64,000 bases of DNA from positions 1-64,000 of the forward strand of contig JARLHN010000034.1 in NCBI GenBank assembly GCA_031292255.1. The letters are read 5' to 3'. The DNA comes from Oryzomonas sp. GTDB taxonomy: Bacteria; Desulfobacterota; Desulfuromonadia; Geobacterales; Pseudopelobacteraceae. The notes under the pieces were generated by a model, which was not told the DNA's origin, did not search any database, and saw nothing but the letters and a program-made list of their open reading frames with translations. The translations under genes were made by a program, and so were the position numbers. Shown here in pieces: positions 40,839 through 49,689 of the stretch. The stretch's first letter is position 1. Every line of letters starts with the position of its first letter.

Positions 40839-42947
40839 ATGGAACTTAAAAATACCCGCACCACCATTCTCAACGGTGAGGATCCGGAACAGAAACGGGC
40901 CGAAATCCTGGACTACTTCCATAAAACGTTCGACATCGACGAGAAGCTCTACGAGACGCTGAGGCATGACGATACCTTCTACCTGCGGGCCGACCGGCTG
41001 CGGCATCCGCTGATATTCTACTTTGGCCATACCGCCACCTTCTTCATCAACAAACTGACCATCGCCAAGGTGATTGAAAGCCGCATCAACCCACGCTTCG
41101 AGTCCATGTTTGCCGTGGGGGTGGATGAGATGTCCTGGGATGACCTGAATTCGGCCCACTACGACTGGCCGACCCGTCAGGCGGTCAAGGAGTACCGCGA
41201 CAAGACCCGCGAACTGATGGACGGCCTGATCCGGCGACAGCCGCTCAAGCTGCCCATCACGTGGGGCGATCCGTTCTGGGCCGTCATGATGGGCATCGAG
41301 CACGAGCGTATCCACCTGGAGACCTCATCGGTGCTGATCCGCCAGTTGCCCATCGACCAAGTGGTGCAGCTTCCCCTCTGGGCAATCTGCGGCGAGACGG
41401 GCGAACCGCCGGAAAACAGGCTGCTTGCGGTTGCCGGAGGCCCCGTGGTCTTGGGGAAACCCAAGGACCATCCTCTTTACGGCTGGGACAACGAGTATGG
41501 CCGCCACGAGGCCGAGGTGGCCGGGTTCAGGGCATCCCGGTACCTGGCATCCAACCGGGAGTTCCTGGCCTTTGTCCAGGCCGGCGGCTACCGGGAACAA
41601 AAGTGGTGGACCGAGGAGGGGTGGAACTGGCGGGAGTTCAGGCAGGCCGAGCACCCGCCCTTCTGGATCAACAGGGATGGCGGCTGGAAACTGCGCACCA
41701 TGGCCTCGGAGATTGACTTGCCCTGGAACTGGCCTGTGGAAGTCAACTATCTGGAAGCCAAGGCGTTTTGTACCTGGAAGGCGGCGGAAACCGGCCTCCC
41801 CATCCGCCTGCCGACCGAGGATGAATGGAACCGGCTGCGGGACATGTGCGATATCCCGGACCAGCCCTGGTGGGACAAGGCGCCGGGCAACATCAACCTG
41901 GAATATTGGTCGTCATCCTGCCCGGTGGACCGCTTCGGTTTCGGCGATTTCTACGACGTGCTGGGCAATGCCTGGCAGTGGACCGAAACCCCCATCTATC
42001 CCTTCCACGGTTTCCGGATCCACCCGTGGTACGATGATTTTTCCACCCCCACCTTCGATACCCGCCACAACCTGATAAAAGGGGGGTCGTGGATCTCCAC
42101 CGGCAACGAGGCGACGCGGGATTCGCGCTACGCATTCCGTCGGCATTTCTTCCAACACGCCGGGTTCCGTTACGTGGAGAGCGCCGCGCCGGTGGAGATC
42201 CGCGAGGACCAGTATGAGACCGACACCCTGGCGGCCCAGTATTGTGACGCCCATTACGGGGCGGAACGGTTCGGCGTGGCAAATTTCCCGGCAACCTGCG
42301 CAAAACTCTGCCTGGAAGTGATGGGAGACCGTCCCAAGGGGCGCGCCCTGGACCTGGGGTGCGCCGTGGGCAGGGCCTCTTTCGAGCTGGCCCGCGGCGG
42401 CTTCCAACGGGTGACGGGACTGGATTTCTCCACCCGTTTCTTCCGTCTGGCGGCCCGCATGCAGGATGAGGGGTACCTGCGCTACGCCTTTCCCGAGGAG
42501 GGTGAAATACTCTCGTTCCACGAGATCAGTCTGACCGACCTGGGGCTGGAGAAGGTGCGTGAGCGGGTCGAGTTCTCTCAGGCCGACGCCTGCAACCTGC
42601 CGGAAAAATTCACCGGCTATGACTTGGTGCTGGCGGCCAACCTCATCGACCGGCTCTACTCGCCGCGCCGTTTCCTGTCAACAATCCACGAACACATCAA
42701 TCCGGGCGGACTGCTGGTCATCACCTCGCCCTATACCTGGCTGGAGGCATTCACCAAGAAAGAGGAATGGCTGGGAGGGTACAGGGATGCGGGCGAGAAC
42801 GTCACCTCGCTGGAAGGGCTGAACAGTGCGCTAGCACCCCGTTTTCGCCTGCTGGGCGAGCCGCGCGACATCCCCTTTGTGATTCGCGAGACCCGGCGCA
42901 AGTTCCAGCATACCATCGCCGAAATGACCGTATGGGAGTTGAAATAA
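40839..42947 (+). CDS. ovoA: OvoA, 5-histidylcysteine sulfoxide synthase/methyltransferase
   Basis: A 702-residue three-domain protein of ovothiol synthesis. N-terminal DinB_2 domain (about 20-170) with iron ligands GIEHERIHLE (HxxxHxE). Middle FGE-sulfatase domain (about 195-455) with GWDNEYGRHE, LPTEDEWN, GNAWQWTETP and RYAFRRHFFQHAGFRYV. C-terminal SAM methyltransferase (about 470-702) with LDLGCAVGRASFELARGG. OvoA couples histidine and cysteine oxidatively and the C-terminal domain methylates the product. The DinB and FGE parts keep the expected motifs, so it should be active. Confidence 0.93.
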   Translation: MELKNTRTTILNGEDPEQKRAEILDYFHKTFDIDEKLYETLRHDDTFYLRADRLRHPLIFYFGHTATFFINKLTIAKVIESRINPRFESMFAVGVDEMSWDDLNSAHYDWPTRQAVKEYRDKTRELMDGLIRRQPLKLPITWGDPFWAVMMGIEHERIHLETSSVLIRQLPIDQVVQLPLWAICGETGEPPENRLLAVAGGPVVLGKPKDHPLYGWDNEYGRHEAEVAGFRASRYLASNREFLAFVQAGGYREQKWWTEEGWNWREFRQAEHPPFWINRDGGWKLRTMASEIDLPWNWPVEVNYLEAKAFCTWKAAETGLPIRLPTEDEWNRLRDMCDIPDQPWWDKAPGNINLEYWSSSCPVDRFGFGDFYDVLGNAWQWTETPIYPFHGFRIHPWYDDFSTPTFDTRHNLIKGGSWISTGNEATRDSRYAFRRHFFQHAGFRYVESAAPVEIREDQYETDTLAAQYCDAHYGAERFGVANFPATCAKLCLEVMGDRPKGRALDLGCAVGRASFELARGGFQRVTGLDFSTRFFRLAARMQDEGYLRYAFPEEGEILSFHEISLTDLGLEKVRERVEFSQADACNLPEKFTGYDLVLAANLIDRLYSPRRFLSTIHEHINPGGLLVITSPYTWLEAFTKKEEWLGGYRDAGENVTSLEGLNSALAPRFRLLGEPRDIPFVIRETRRKFQHTIAEMTVWELK

Positions 42948-42948
42948 T

Positions 42949-42975
42949 CCCGTGTGTCGCGAATAAACGCACGGG
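42949..42975 (+). other. Hairpin between ovoA and slyX
   Basis: CCCGTG...CACGGG forms a stem without a T tract. It may stabilise or end the ovoA transcript; slyX starts 18 bases later. Confidence 0.3.
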
Positions 42976-42992
42976 ACACTATTGGGGGAGCC

Positions 42993-43196
42993 ATGAAAGA
43001 ACGGATTACCGAGTTGGAGCTGCGTTTCATGCAACAGGAACATACCATCCAGGAATTGAACGACACGGTCTATCGCCAGGAGCGGGCCATTGATCGGCTT
43101 GAACGGGAGCAGAGCCTGATCCGCGAACAGCTTCGACTGCTGGCGCCCTCCATCAATCGCAGTGCCGAGGAGGAGGAGCCGCCGCCGCATTACTGA
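42993..43196 (+). CDS. slyX: SlyX family protein
   Basis: A 67-residue coiled-coil protein (ERITELELRFMQQEHTIQELNDTVYRQERAIDRLEREQ) with the SlyX pattern and an acidic, proline-rich end (EEEEPPPHY, a common SlyX terminus). The function is unknown. GGGGGAGCC is directly before the ATG. Confidence 0.9.
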   Translation: MKERITELELRFMQQEHTIQELNDTVYRQERAIDRLEREQSLIREQLRLLAPSINRSAEEEEPPPHY

Positions 43197-43372
43197 GGGC
43201 GCAGGGATCGATCCGAAACCGCCATGAGTGCTCTCAGGCAAACTTGACGTGGAAATAAAATACCTGTACGTTGCACTACACGGCCAAAGGGGGTTGCGGG
43301 ATTCGTCCTGCATCTCCTTTTTTCGTTGGGTTGCCGTGGGACTGCCCGCGACCATGGTACACTATGACAAAA

Positions 43373-43388
43373 GGCCCGTTACCGGGCC
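43373..43388. promoter_or_regulatory. Palindrome before pncB
   Basis: GGCCCG TTAC CGGGCC lies 48 bases before the pncB start. It could be an operator or an mRNA hairpin; on the minus strand it is followed by TTTTG. Confidence 0.35.
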
Positions 43389-43435
43389 CTGCATCGGGAA
43401 AACCGGCGATCATCGGTTGCCTTTCGGGAGGTATA

Positions 43436-44863
43436 ATGCGTTACTCACCGCTTCTGACGGACCTGTACGAACTGACCATGCTGGCCAGCTACCTGGAGGA
43501 GGGCATGGTGGGCAAGCGGGCCGTATTCGACCTGTTTTTTCGCATCAATCCCTTCGAGGGTGGGTATGCGGTCTTTGCCGGACTTGAACCCGCCCTGGAC
43601 TACCTGGAAGAATTGCATTTCAACTCCGAAGAGCTGTCCTACCTGATGGGACTTGGCTTGTTCCAGCCCCGCTTTATCGATTTTCTGCGCGACTTCCGTT
43701 TCCATGGCCGGGTGACCGCACCACCCGAGGGAACGGTGGTCTTTGCCAATGAACCGCTCCTGACGGTGGAGGGGGCCCTGGCGGAGGCACAATTTGTGGA
43801 GACCGCGCTCCTTTCCATCATCAACTTCCAAACCCTGGTGGCAACCAAGGCGGCGCGTATCTGCCATGTTTCGGGCGGGGCGGAGGTGATCGAATTCGGC
43901 TTGCGGCGCGCCCAGGGACCTGACGGCGGGCTTTCCGCATCCCGGGCGGCCTGCGTGGGCGGGGCCGACAGCACGAGCAATGTCCTGGCCGGCATGGCCT
44001 TCGGCCTGCCGGTTCAGGGAACCCATGCCCATAGCTGGGTCCAGGCATTCCCCGATGAACTGACCGCTTTCCGGGCCTATGCGGATGCCTTCCCCGAGGC
44101 CACTGTCCTGTTGGTGGACACCTACGACACCCTGGGCAGCGGCATGCCCAACGCCATTATCGTTGCACAGGAACTGCGGGAGCGGGGCCACGAATTGCGG
44201 GGCATTCGCATCGATTCCGGCGACCTGGCCTACCTGTCCCGCGAAGCGAGGCGGATGCTGGATGCAGCCGGTTTCGGGGAGGTGCGCATCGTGGTATCCA
44301 ACGAGCTGGATGAGTACGTGATAGAGTCGGTGCGCAGCGAGGGGGGGCGGGTGGACGTCTACGGCGTGGGCACCAAGCTGGCAACCTGCTCCGGGCCCGG
44401 TGGCTCGGCTTTGGGCGGCGTCTACAAGCTTGTCGCGGTGGACGGTCTTCCCAAGCTGAAGGTGACCAGCGACATGGCCAAGGCGACCCTGCCGGGCATG
44501 AAGAGCGTCCTGCGCGCGACCGGCCCGGACGGTATTTTCATTCAGGATGTCATCTGCCTGGAAGGGGATGAGGTGCAGCCGGGCGAAACGGTCTATGACC
44601 CGACCAACCCGCTGCAGCACAAGCTCCTTCCCGCGGGGGCGCGGCTGTCCGATCTGCGGCGGGTGGTGATGGAAGAAGGACGGCGCACGGTTGCCAGGGA
44701 GCCGCTCGAATCAATGACCGCCCGCTGCCGGCGGGAACTTGCCTTGCTCCCCCAGGGGTGCCTGCGCTTCATAAACCCTCACCGCTACAAGGTTTCGGTC
44801 TCTCCTCGCCTGAATGAGCTGCGCTGCAGGCTGATCACTGAAGCATGCAAAAGGGGGGCATAG
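43436..44863 (+). CDS. pncB: Nicotinate phosphoribosyltransferase
   Basis: A 475-residue NAPRTase. Motifs: [37 protein letters not shown] with the phosphorylatable His region, [52 protein letters not shown] and [11 protein letters not shown]. It makes nicotinate mononucleotide from nicotinate and PRPP in NAD salvage. The ATG follows CGGGAGG. pncA starts two bases after its stop, giving nicotinamide-to-NaMN conversion in one operon. Confidence 0.95.
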   Translation: MRYSPLLTDLYELTMLASYLEEGMVGKRAVFDLFFRINPFEGGYAVFAGLEPALDYLEELHFNSEELSYLMGLGLFQPRFIDFLRDFRFHGRVTAPPEGTVVFANEPLLTVEGALAEAQFVETALLSIINFQTLVATKAARICHVSGGAEVIEFGLRRAQGPDGGLSASRAACVGGADSTSNVLAGMAFGLPVQGTHAHSWVQAFPDELTAFRAYADAFPEATVLLVDTYDTLGSGMPNAIIVAQELRERGHELRGIRIDSGDLAYLSREARRMLDAAGFGEVRIVVSNELDEYVIESVRSEGGRVDVYGVGTKLATCSGPGGSALGGVYKLVAVDGLPKLKVTSDMAKATLPGMKSVLRATGPDGIFIQDVICLEGDEVQPGETVYDPTNPLQHKLLPAGARLSDLRRVVMEEGRRTVAREPLESMTARCRRELALLPQGCLRFINPHRYKVSVSPRLNELRCRLITEACKRGA

Positions 44864-44865
44864 CC

Positions 44866-45447
44866 ATGGAACGGGACAGCGCGCTTTTAATCGTGGATGT
44901 GCAGAACGATTTCTGCCCTGGCGGGGCGCTCGGCGTACCGGAGGGCGACCGGGTGGTGGAACCGCTCAATCGGGCGGCAGAGCGGTTTGCGAAGGCCGGT
45001 TTGCCGGTATTTGCCAGCCGCGACTGGCACCCGGCCGTGACCAGGCACTTCGGTCAATACGGCGGAACCTGGCCGCCACACTGCGTGCAGGGGACCCCTG
45101 GTGCCGACTTCCACCCCGGGCTGCGCCTGCCGGCGGGCACCATGGTTATCTCCAAGGGGACCGCCCCCGATCTCGACAGTTATTCGGCCTTCGAGGGGTT
45201 CCTGGAAGATGGGGCTACTCTTGCGTCGTGCCTTGCAATGCTGGGGGTAAGCCGCATCTACATCGGCGGCCTGGCCACCGACTACTGCGTGCGCTCATCG
45301 GCGCTGGATGCCGTGCGGGCCGGCCTTGGGGTGACAGTGCTGACGGATGGTGTGGCGGGCGTGGACCAAAAGCCGGGCGACTCGGCCCTGGCCCTGGAGG
45401 AGATGGTCCGGGCGGGTGTTCGGCTTGTCACGGTCGATGGGATATAG
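44866..45447 (+). CDS. pncA: Nicotinamidase (PncA-type isochorismatase fold)
   Basis: A 193-residue amidase. The catalytic triad is visible as Asp in IVDVQNDFCPGGALGV, Lys in VISKGTAPDLDSYSAF and Cys in GGLATDYCVRSSALDA; metal ligands are in SRDWHP and the nearby His. It hydrolyses nicotinamide to nicotinate, feeding PncB. AAGGGGGGC lies just before the ATG. It follows pncB by two bases, so co-translation is likely. Confidence 0.94.
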   Translation: MERDSALLIVDVQNDFCPGGALGVPEGDRVVEPLNRAAERFAKAGLPVFASRDWHPAVTRHFGQYGGTWPPHCVQGTPGADFHPGLRLPAGTMVISKGTAPDLDSYSAFEGFLEDGATLASCLAMLGVSRIYIGGLATDYCVRSSALDAVRAGLGVTVLTDGVAGVDQKPGDSALALEEMVRAGVRLVTVDGI

Positions 45448-45967
45448 GGAGCTTCCTTCAATTCAGCACGTCAGAATCGGTCCCCACGATAGTAGTCCGA
45501 ATCAACTGCCAGGGGGGTTGAATGTGTCCACAACCGTATTCGGCTCGTAACGATGCCCGGCACGGCTCTCCCTCTGTCGGCGCCTGACCGGCTGATCGAT
45601 TCGCTCAGGGCGCCCGGCTCAATCATGGAGAACGTCCCTGTTGCGGATTTTTTTGACAAAAATTAAGAATAACTAAAATAGGTTAGCAGTGCATACTTAA
45701 TTATATTGACTTCAACCGGCGCAACATATTAAATTTTGCCGCGTAACTTTTGAATAGCCGCTTTTGCAGCGGCCCGCCCCATCCGGTTTTCCCCCTTTGC
45801 CATTCACTGACCCGACCACCCTTGTAAATCGCCTGAACATGGGACTCGACGGCTGGAGCGGCCTCTGGTCGGGAACACAAATACACAACACCATACAGGC
45901 TCTCTGCGTTGGGGGGCAGGTCAGCCGATTTCCTTTACTTCCTTGGCACGAGGAACATACCGTACAT
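45448..45967. other. Intergenic region with degenerate frames
   Basis: About 520 bases. A 37-codon plus-strand frame (45553-45666, MPGTALPLSAPDRLIDSLRA...) has protein-like composition but no ribosome-binding site and may be a remnant. An AT-rich block (45650-45740) could be the promoter of the HD-GYP gene, whose frame already opens at 45764. Confidence 0.4.
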
Positions 45968-47473
45968 ATGGAAAACAGCAAACTCATACTGGCATTCGTT
46001 GCCGCAGGCATCATGGACGACGATCTCGACAACCTGTTGGCGCGCCTGCTCGCCATGCTTCAACAGTTGCCTTCATTCCGCGTACAGCCAAGAGGGGTTG
46101 TCAGGATGTTCAATCCCCGCGGCGGCTTGATATCCATAGCACAGCACGGTTTTCAGCCGGTCTGGCTTGATCCCGCGACCGATATTTTGCTGGCGAAGGC
46201 TCCCCGGACGTTTTGCGCCACCGCCCATACCGTGTCGTTTGAACCACTGGATCGCGCGATTGTTCTGCCGCTTGCCACTGACAGCCGTCAACTCGGCCAG
46301 GCGATCCTCTTTATCGAGCCGGACTGGGTGCCCTCGAATGCGGAAATCGGATTCATGAATAATCTTGCCCAAGCGCTTTCGGGGCTGGTGAACCGCTGCC
46401 TGACCGTCGAAACGCTGAAGGTCCGTGAGTTTGAACTTGAAGAAGCGAGGATTCAGACGATACGGAGCCTGGGTGAGGCTGCCGAATGCCGTGATCACGA
46501 CATCGGTTTGCATGTGATGCGGATGTCGAGTTTCGCGGTAGTAATCGCCAAGGCGCTTGGTTTGTCTGACGAACAGCGCGAACTGCTGTATATCGCAGCA
46601 CCAATGCACGATGTGGGTAAAATCGGCATTGCCGATGACATACTGTTGAAACCGGGCAAGCTGACCGACGATGAGTTCGACATTATGAAGACCCACACGG
46701 AAATCGGCGAACGATTGCTGTATGGCTCGGAATCGCTCATCATGGCGGCACGGGATATTGCCTCCTCCCACCATGAAAATTGGGATGGCAGCGGTTACCC
46801 GCACGGTTTGAAGGGAGAGGGGATTCCTCTTCTTGCCCGAATCTGTTCAGTAGCCGACGTCTTTGATGCCCTTATTTCGACACGCCCATACAAGTGTGCT
46901 TGGTCGATTGAAGATGCCATTACCTGGATTTTGTGCCAAGCCGGGAAAAAATTCGATCCGATCGTCGTCAAGGCCTTCGAGGCAGCATTACCTGAAATCA
47001 GGCGCATCCGGGAACTATACCGCGAAGACATCATCAATCCCACCCAAACCGTGGCGTTGGCCGAGCTGGTGCATCGGGGTACAAGATGGATCAGTTGGGA
47101 CGAAACACTAAGAGTGGGTATTGACGTTATTGACGAACATCACCGATATTTGTTCGACCTGGCCAACGAACTTATAGGCATAGTGGCAAAAAAGCTCGAG
47201 TTACGAGCGGTTGGTCGGCTGCTCAGTGCTCTTGAACAGTATGCCCAGGTGCATTTTCATGCCGAAGAGCGAATGATGGAACACTATGGCTATGCTGATT
47301 TGGAACAACAGAAACATCAGCACCAACAGTTTACTGACAGACTACTTGAATTCCGTAAAGAATTCCATGATAACCCGCTGCTCGTCCAGTTTGAGGCGAT
47401 GGCTTATCTGCGGGAATGGCTGGAAGTGCATATCAGGCACGAGGATGCCCGGCTCAAGGAGCTGGTGGTATAG
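45968..47473 (+). CDS. HD-GYP phosphodiesterase fused to bacteriohemerythrin
   Basis: About 501 residues. A GAF-like region at the N terminus (from DLDNLLARLL) leads to an HD-GYP domain: APMHDVGKIGI, then HHENWDGSGYPHG with the GYP motif intact, expected to hydrolyse c-di-GMP. The C-terminal 135 residues are a hemerythrin domain: GIDVIDEHHRYLFDL, FHAEERMMEHYGY, QQKHQHQQF and HIRHEDARL, all with the di-iron ligands. Oxygen or redox sensing that controls c-di-GMP breakdown is plausible. The start is uncertain: ATG 45968 has GAGGAA 13 bases away, and the frame opens at 45764. Confidence 0.88.
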   Translation: MENSKLILAFVAAGIMDDDLDNLLARLLAMLQQLPSFRVQPRGVVRMFNPRGGLISIAQHGFQPVWLDPATDILLAKAPRTFCATAHTVSFEPLDRAIVLPLATDSRQLGQAILFIEPDWVPSNAEIGFMNNLAQALSGLVNRCLTVETLKVREFELEEARIQTIRSLGEAAECRDHDIGLHVMRMSSFAVVIAKALGLSDEQRELLYIAAPMHDVGKIGIADDILLKPGKLTDDEFDIMKTHTEIGERLLYGSESLIMAARDIASSHHENWDGSGYPHGLKGEGIPLLARICSVADVFDALISTRPYKCAWSIEDAITWILCQAGKKFDPIVVKAFEAALPEIRRIRELYREDIINPTQTVALAELVHRGTRWISWDETLRVGIDVIDEHHRYLFDLANELIGIVAKKLELRAVGRLLSALEQYAQVHFHAEERMMEHYGYADLEQQKHQHQQFTDRLLEFRKEFHDNPLLVQFEAMAYLREWLEVHIRHEDARLKELVV

Positions 47474-47856
47474 CTTGGCCGTTTTTCCGCGCCAGGGTCT
47501 CCACACGGCACAATTCAGGTAACTCCATTTCCGCTTCCCCACATGTATCGTGTTGAGTCCGGATCGTGTTACTCTCCTGTAGCACCTGTTACGAAGATAC
47601 GCATTGCCATTCCTCCTGTCGCGGTCAGGAGAGGTTCACAAGACATCGAACGAAAGCCGCGTGCCGACGTGAAAACTTGAACCCCATTGATTTGCTTCGC
47701 GCGCTCATTGGTGCCGCTAATAGAGCAACCAGCCCGGATTGGCAACAAAGCGCCAGGAGATTAGTGGATATTCTCATGATGGGATCGCGGCCGATCAAGT
47801 AGATCTGTCCCCCAATGTTTAACACATCGCCCCGATCGTTAAACGAAGGACACAAA
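47474..47856. other. Intergenic region without clear gene
   Basis: The only reasonable plus-strand frame ends at 47802 with a protein-like tail (LLRALIGAANRATSPDWQQS...), but has no ribosome-binding site, and its first third is cysteine-rich and unlike any protein. It may be a fragment. Confidence 0.4.
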
Positions 47857-49266
47857 ATGACACCCACAGCATTACGAATCCTGCTTGCCGTTTTTATCTG
47901 CGCATGCCTGCAGACAGCGGCGTCAGCGCTGCTGATCGAAGATACGCCCATCAAGCTCGATGCTTCGCGCAACGAGCAGATCATCACAGTCCCCAGCGAC
48001 GATCTCCATCCGGTCAAGCTTCAACTGACCCTGTTCACTCCCAATGGCTCCGGACCATTTCCGCTTGCGATCATGAACCATGGTTCCGACGGCAACACGT
48101 CCGCCAAGCTCAATCCGAGGAACCGTTCACCACTGGCGGTCGGGTATTTCCTTTCCCGCGGCTATGCGGTGGCCCTCCCCATGCTGCGCGGGTACGCCGG
48201 TTCCGAGGGGCAGCTCGAGATTCGCGGCTGCGATCCGGCAACTGTCGGGATTGACGATGCCAAAGACATCTATGCCATCATCAATTACCTCTCGACATTC
48301 TCCGCTATCGACAGCAGAAACATCCTCGTGGCCGGCCAAAGCTTCGGCGGCTGGAACACCCTCGCCCTGGGCACCCTCAAGCATCCCTGGGTCAAGGGGC
48401 TGATAAATTTCTCGGGCGGGATGCTGGTGCCCACCTGCCCGAACCCGGAATACAGTCTGGTTGCCGCTGTTGGTCAGTTCGGAGCGCACACCTCGGTCCC
48501 TTCTCTCTGGTTCTACGGGGAAAACGACAAGCTGTTTCCGGTATCGCTCTGGCGTGCCATGTACGAGCGCTACACCGCAGAGTGGGGACCGGCAGAACTC
48601 GTAGACTACGGTGTGTTCAAAGACGATTCGCATATGATGCTCGGGTATCAGGAGGGGCTGGCCATCTGGGTGCCGAAGGTGGATGCCTTCCTTGCCAAGG
48701 TGGGTTTGCCCAATACACCCGTTTACCCGGAGTACCTGCCCATTTCCTTTCCGCAACCGTCGAACTATGCCGCTATCGACAATGTCGATGCCGTACCTTA
48801 CCTGAACGATACGGGGCGCGAGTCCTACCGGAAATTCCTGGACAGACCGTTGCCGCGCGCATTCGTTGTGGCCCCGAATGGCACTGCGGCGGCAACTGAC
48901 GGCGGCGTTGATCCGCTGGGCAGGGCGCTGAAGTTATGCCGGCAAAAAGCGCGCGGCTGTCAGGCCTATGCCTTAAACGATTTCGTCGTGTGGACCGGCC
49001 CGGAAGAGACCCCGAAGAAGGCCGGTTTTGCCGCGATCGATGATGTCACCGCAGTGCCGTATCTGAATGAGAAAGGTCGGCAGGGCTACCAGAAGTTCCT
49101 GACGATGAAGAAACCACGTGTATTTGTCATAGCGCCCAACGGTTCATGGAGCGCTTTCATGCAGGGGAGGGACCTTGTCGCAAATGCATTGAAGGCATGC
49201 GGCAAGGCCAGCAATGAATGTCGGGTATATGCTGTGGACGATGAGGTCGTATGGAAGCAGGAGTAA
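47857..49266 (+). CDS. Secreted alpha/beta hydrolase with duplicated C-terminal module
   Basis: A 469-residue exported protein. It has a signal peptide (ALRILLAVFICACLQTAASA) and a dienelactone-hydrolase-like alpha/beta domain (about 20-300): MNHGSDGN, a nucleophile elbow GQSFGGW, an acid in YGENDKLFP and His in DDSHMML. It then carries two tandem repeats of about 75 residues (YAAIDNVDAVPYLND... and FAAIDDVTAVPYLNE..., each ending in CRVYAVDD-type strands). I do not recognise the repeat family. GAAGGAC precedes the ATG. Confidence 0.82.
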   Translation: MTPTALRILLAVFICACLQTAASALLIEDTPIKLDASRNEQIITVPSDDLHPVKLQLTLFTPNGSGPFPLAIMNHGSDGNTSAKLNPRNRSPLAVGYFLSRGYAVALPMLRGYAGSEGQLEIRGCDPATVGIDDAKDIYAIINYLSTFSAIDSRNILVAGQSFGGWNTLALGTLKHPWVKGLINFSGGMLVPTCPNPEYSLVAAVGQFGAHTSVPSLWFYGENDKLFPVSLWRAMYERYTAEWGPAELVDYGVFKDDSHMMLGYQEGLAIWVPKVDAFLAKVGLPNTPVYPEYLPISFPQPSNYAAIDNVDAVPYLNDTGRESYRKFLDRPLPRAFVVAPNGTAAATDGGVDPLGRALKLCRQKARGCQAYALNDFVVWTGPEETPKKAGFAAIDDVTAVPYLNEKGRQGYQKFLTMKKPRVFVIAPNGSWSAFMQGRDLVANALKACGKASNECRVYAVDDEVVWKQE

Positions 49267-49497
49267 GCACGGCTGACCACCAACGTCGTCGCCACGAAAC
49301 AAGGGCATTGCCCTTATGCAATTCTCCGGTTTTTGTCATGTGAGGTGACATTATTTGGAAGGTTAGAATCGCTGATCAGGGGATCATGTATAAATGTTCG
49401 AAATAACAGTCGGTTGTGTGGCATGTTTGAGTGGCATACTCTATGCAATTTTTTATTGCCGGTAGAAATAAATCATGCAATACCTGTAAACGACAAT
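49267..49497. other. Intergenic region upstream of the riboswitch
   Basis: No gene is visible. The segment is AT-rich at 49441-49500 and should contain the promoter that transcribes the riboswitch; I cannot fix its elements. Confidence 0.4.
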
Positions 49498-49587
49498 CCT
49501 CTCTGTAAAGAGCAAACCTGGGGCAACCCGGGGACGCAAAGCCGCGGGTCCAAAATATGAAAGGATAGCCGGGCTACCGAAAAGAGG
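49498..49587 (+). promoter_or_regulatory. GEMM-I riboswitch, GEMM-Ib (cGAMP) type
   Basis: P1 is CCTCT/AGAGG at the two ends. The core AGAGCAAACC is followed by a hairpin TGGG GCAA CCCG (GNRA tetraloop), then GGGACGCAAAGCC, GGGTCC...GGATAGCC and GGGCTACC, the conserved GEMM-I framework. The base corresponding to Vc2 G20 reads A (AGAGC instead of AGGGC), the signature of GEMM-Ib riboswitches, which in Geobacter bind 3',3'-cGAMP. It lies directly before a terminator and the S53 peptidase gene. Confidence 0.88.
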
Positions 49588-49613
49588 GCGAGAGATGTTA
49601 TCGAGCGTCCTTC

Positions 49614-49642
49614 TAATTTTAATGAGGGACGCTTTTTGTTTT
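49614..49642 (+). terminator. Riboswitch-controlled intrinsic terminator
   Basis: AGCGTCC/GGACGCT stem followed by TTTTTGTTTT. The 5' side (CGTCCTT) can also pair with GAGGGCG (49584-49590), which overlaps the 3' strand of riboswitch P1, giving a possible antiterminator. This predicts that P1 formation, hence ligand binding, favours termination; direction needs testing. Confidence 0.82.
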
Positions 49643-49689
49643 AGGTGTCCCCATCTGAATCTCTGAAAATCAGAATCGGAGGTAGTGCC

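Noticed and set aside
43445-44620. Minus-strand frame of about 390 codons over pncB
   Set aside because: It is a shadow of a conserved NAPRTase with no recognisable protein features.
47566-47802. 78-codon frame before the secreted hydrolase as a gene
   Set aside because: It has no ribosome-binding site and an atypical Cys-rich start; only its tail looks protein-like, so it is at most a fragment.
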